DNA from: Gari tellinella
Lineage: Eukaryota > Mollusca > Bivalvia > Cardiida > Psammobiidae
Length of the DNA stretch: 64,000 bases
Assembly: GCA_922989275.2 (NCBI GenBank)
Contig: OV277858.1
Span: forward strand, 102,720,794 to 102,784,793
Direction: 5' to 3'
Position numbers and translations under genes: made by a program. This document shows positions 61,933 through 64,000 of this stretch, piece by piece. Positions within the stretch are counted from its first letter, which is position 1; each line of letters opens with the position of its first letter. Under the pieces are notes generated by a model that made no database searches, had not been told where the DNA came from, and worked only from the letters and a program-made list of their open reading frames with translations.

Positions 61933-62393
61933 CATGCTACTTTTGCCTGTATTCAAAGATAGCAAAGGAGTTAAAATACAGAATGTACGAAAAGACAATT
62001 TTTTACAGATTGAGGCAATAATTATATATGATGCCAAATTCCCGCCCAAAAAAAGGGGAATGCAAGGTTGACTGAGTATCACATGTATTTTCACTATGGT
62101 GAACCAGACTTACATAACTGTATGATCACTCCTTCAAGATAATTGTGAATCATTAGAACAGGTTTGCCAAGCATTCAGTCATGTTTCGTCACAAATTGGT
62201 AAACCCTGGAACTCAAGAAGGCAGCCGTGCCAAAATAGTTAAATATACACACATCACTGTTGTAAGACACAACAATTACGCAATAATGAGTAAAGCATGT
62301 TTTTATTAACAAATATACAAGTCTTGAACCCTTTTCTCCACAACAGCGCCGTAATGTGCCTCTACAATAAGGCTTTATGCTAAATATTTTTCT
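61933..62393. other. Unassigned stretch
   Basis: No repeat end or gene recognised. Confidence 0.5.
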
Positions 62394-62447
62394 TTAACCC
62401 TTTACCCCGATAACCTGTCTAGTTTTGAAGACAGATGACCACTATAG
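62394..62447 (+). mobile_element. Family A left end leading into palindromes
   Basis: TTAACCCTTTACCCCGATAA to CAGATGACCACTATAG; the normal A hairpin is replaced by the sequence that follows. Confidence 0.8.
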
Positions 62448-62512
62448 CAGGACAAAAAGAAATGCACAGTTCTGTTTTAGTAAAACAGAACTGTGCATTT
62501 CTTTTTGTCCTG
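62448..62512. repeat. Perfect 65-bp palindrome
   Basis: Two 32-nt arms (CAGGACAAAAAGAAATGCAC...TTTTA and exact inverse) around a single G. No mismatches. Confidence 0.97.
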
Positions 62513-62617
62513 ACAAATGAAGATCTTTAAATACAAGTGACTGCTTAATGCAGGATAAAGGTAAATTACCTTTATCCTGCATTAAGCAGTCACTTGTATT
62601 TAAAGATCTTCATTTGT
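62513..62617. repeat. Perfect 105-bp palindrome
   Basis: Two 52-nt arms (ACAAATGAAGATCTTTAAAT ... AAAGGTAA and exact inverse) around a single A. It starts at the base next to the previous palindrome. It contains GCTTAATGCAGG, a piece of the shared hairpin cassette. Confidence 0.97.
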
Positions 62618-62652
62618 CATTAGTTGTTTGTCATGCAACAGGAGATGTATAC

Positions 62653-62838
62653 CAGGGCTCCAGATAAGGGGAAGTAATTTGAACAAATCGAACATTTTCT
62701 CACTCATACAGCACCAAATCCTATGGTGTAACTACTCATTAGAATTGTCTCTTTGACACAATTCTAATGAGTAGTGACACCATAGGGTTTAAAGCAGAAA
62801 TAAAGAGTTTAGATTTTTGAAATCTAGCTGGAGCCCTG
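62653..62838 (+). mobile_element. Family B MITE
   Basis: Ends CAGGGCTCCAGATAAG and AGCTGGAGCCCTG. TATAC lies on both flanks. The hairpin is near perfect. Confidence 0.9.
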
Positions 62839-63092
62839 TATACTTGTAAAATCATTTGAATCTTTGTGATTGGATTCAATGTTTCCCCCATCTTCCCCAA
62901 ACCTGCATATTGTGAATCTGCTCTTGCAGAAAGACTTAGTTGTAACAAAGCTGCACAATTTTCATAATTTCTATACCTCCCTGTCCAAACACTGATAAAA
63001 GCTCATTCATTTTGTTGTCTAATGAAATATTCATACAGCCAGCATCTAAAGCCTAGCACAGCAAACAAGGCAAACAAGATTGCAGTCCCTCA

Positions 63093-63491
63093 CAGTAAAA
63101 CCTCTCCATTACAACAAAGGCTCCAGATATGAGGGAGTATAAATTGCACAAATCCAACATTTTCTCACTCATTTCAGCACCAAATCCTATAGTGTTACTA
63201 CTCATTAGAATCGTCTCTTTGAGATGACTCTATTATGAGTTAAGTAAGACCATAGGGTTTAAAGCAGAAATAAAGATTTTAGTTTTTGAAATACTCCCCT
63301 TATCTGGAGCCCTGATTACAACCAACAAAGTCTAATTGATGGTATAAAAGACAGGTAACAGCTTAAAGCAAGGTGACAGTAAAACAGAAAACTCTTGTTG
63401 TTTTAACTATCCCCTTGCTCTAAGCAGTCATTTGTTGTAAACACCTCATAATTAAAACAACTTGGTGGTGGGAATAGTGGGTTTTTACTAC
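63093..63491. mobile_element. Family C MITE with nested family B
   Basis: Left end CAGTAAAACCTCTCCATTAC; right end GGGAATAGTGGGTTTTTAC is decayed. Hairpin CTTAAAGCAAGGTGACAGTA has a drifted partner. Confidence 0.85.
63115..63314 (+). mobile_element. Family B MITE nested in the same family C site
   Basis: Ends CAAAGGCTCCAGATATG and CTTATCTGGAGCCCTG. The C-derived ATTACAA(C) is duplicated on both sides, at the same C position as the insertion at 57703. Confidence 0.92.
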
Positions 63492-63674
63492 CAGGTTCTA
63501 ATTATTTCCTAGAGACAACAGTGAATTTTGAACAAACATTTGTAGAGCAGCTAACACTGATAAGGTGACCCATTATGCTGGTTCAATACTAGACGTTTCT
63601 AACTCTAAGTAACTTACATCTCAGAGATACAGACCCACAGTCTCCCAATAATGCCAATATCCCATAGCAAATGC

Positions 63675-63925
63675 TTATCCCATTACCCTATAGCCTGTTT
63701 CTAGTTTGGAAGACAGGTGACCACTTAAAGCTGGTTAAAAGTAAAGCAGAATGTACCTTAAGGCACATTCTACTTTACTTTCAGTTTGCTTAAGCTACCA
63801 TCTGCAAGGAAGAAGAAACTATTTCTTATTTTGCATATTCATAAATATTTTCTGTGGCTTTCTTTTGTTCAGTAGAGGAATAATTATAAAGTGTAAAAAT
63901 GTGTATTTAGGATGTAATGTGTTAA
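63675..63925 (+). mobile_element. Family A MITE, plus
   Basis: Left end TTATCCCATTACCCTATAGC, right end GGATGTAATGTGTTAA. Tip GTACCTTAAGGCAC. Confidence 0.9.
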
Positions 63926-64000
63926 GGCCCATTCTGCTTTAAGCTACCATCAGCTTGGATACAGAAATAAAATGTCTTTTGGTACCAGTTCATAACTGTA
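63922..64000 (+). mobile_element. Family A right half, cut by window end
   Basis: It begins at the previous TTAA with the right hairpin arm (GGCCCATTCTGCTTTAAGC) and continues into the A interior. This is the right flank expected of an apex insertion. Confidence 0.82.

Overview
This is an AT-rich, MITE-saturated stretch of animal DNA, almost certainly mollusc and probably bivalve. The evidence is (i) two exons of an animal L-type calcium channel, (ii) tRNA-derived SINE sequence, and (iii) the 'caagggcagataactc' and 160-bp tandem-core repeats that I know from bivalve genomes. There are no bacterial-type genes, operons or CRISPR arrays.

Gene content. The one secure gene is on the minus strand: a CaV1-type voltage-gated calcium channel alpha-1 subunit. 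The exon at 20998-21352 carries the cytoplasmic N-terminus, with an NSCaTE-like motif and the conserved pre-IS1 block. The exon at 20106-20211 carries transmembrane segment IS1. The 786-bp intron between them has the signature of a U12-type (minor spliceosome) AT-start intron, with an unusual 3' terminus. I could not find exon 1 (expected above 21352) or the IS2/IS3 exon (expected below 20106). If neither was overlooked, the flanking introns exceed 42 kb and 20 kb. A few short, GC-richer, exon-like islands (24964-25050, 28049-28119, 33769-33935, 50244-50309) are listed at low confidence.

Repeats fill most of the window. Family A is a TTAA-flanked MITE of about 250 bp. Its ends read TTAACCCATTACCCCATA and its inverse, and it carries a hairpin of about 70 bp (CTTAAAGCAGG...AAGCAGAATG...CCTTAAGG...). 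In these entries 'plus' means that the end followed by GCCTGTTTCTAG is on the left. Subtype A2 has one end that reads CCCTTTCCCCCATAGAAGCG. Family B is a hAT-like MITE of about 190 bp (CAGGGCTCCAGATAAG) with an ACTCATTAGAATCGTCTC hairpin. Family C has TA target sites and CAGTAAAACCTCTCTATTAC ends. Family D (about 250 bp) and relatives D2 and H are TTAA elements with GATCAG-rich hairpins. Family F (CAGGCTCCGAGGTTATAAAG) and family G (TA, CAGTCGAACTTC) also have hairpin cores.

Larger elements are: a decayed Tc1-like transposon (31592-33166); a 4.25-kb inverted-repeat transposon with unidentified decayed coding sequence (34591-38838); an 888-bp element (23905-24792); an 884-bp element (17197-18080); a 546-bp TTAA element containing a tRNA-like sequence (12708-13253); a hAT MITE with a perfect 8-bp duplication (59389-59816); a tRNA-derived SINE (6932-7122); and pearl-like tandem-core elements (8290-9935, 29970-31236, 42043-42700).

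The most interesting pattern is how the MITEs relate to one another. Elements with three unrelated end types (A, C and a CAGGGCTGCC element) share the same hairpin core. Family A copies repeatedly insert into the TTAA at the apex of another A hairpin. Family D enters the same basal hairpin TTAA in two separate A copies. Neighbouring elements often share a single TTAA. Hairpin arms stay complementary while copies differ from each other, which implies continuing arm-to-arm correction.
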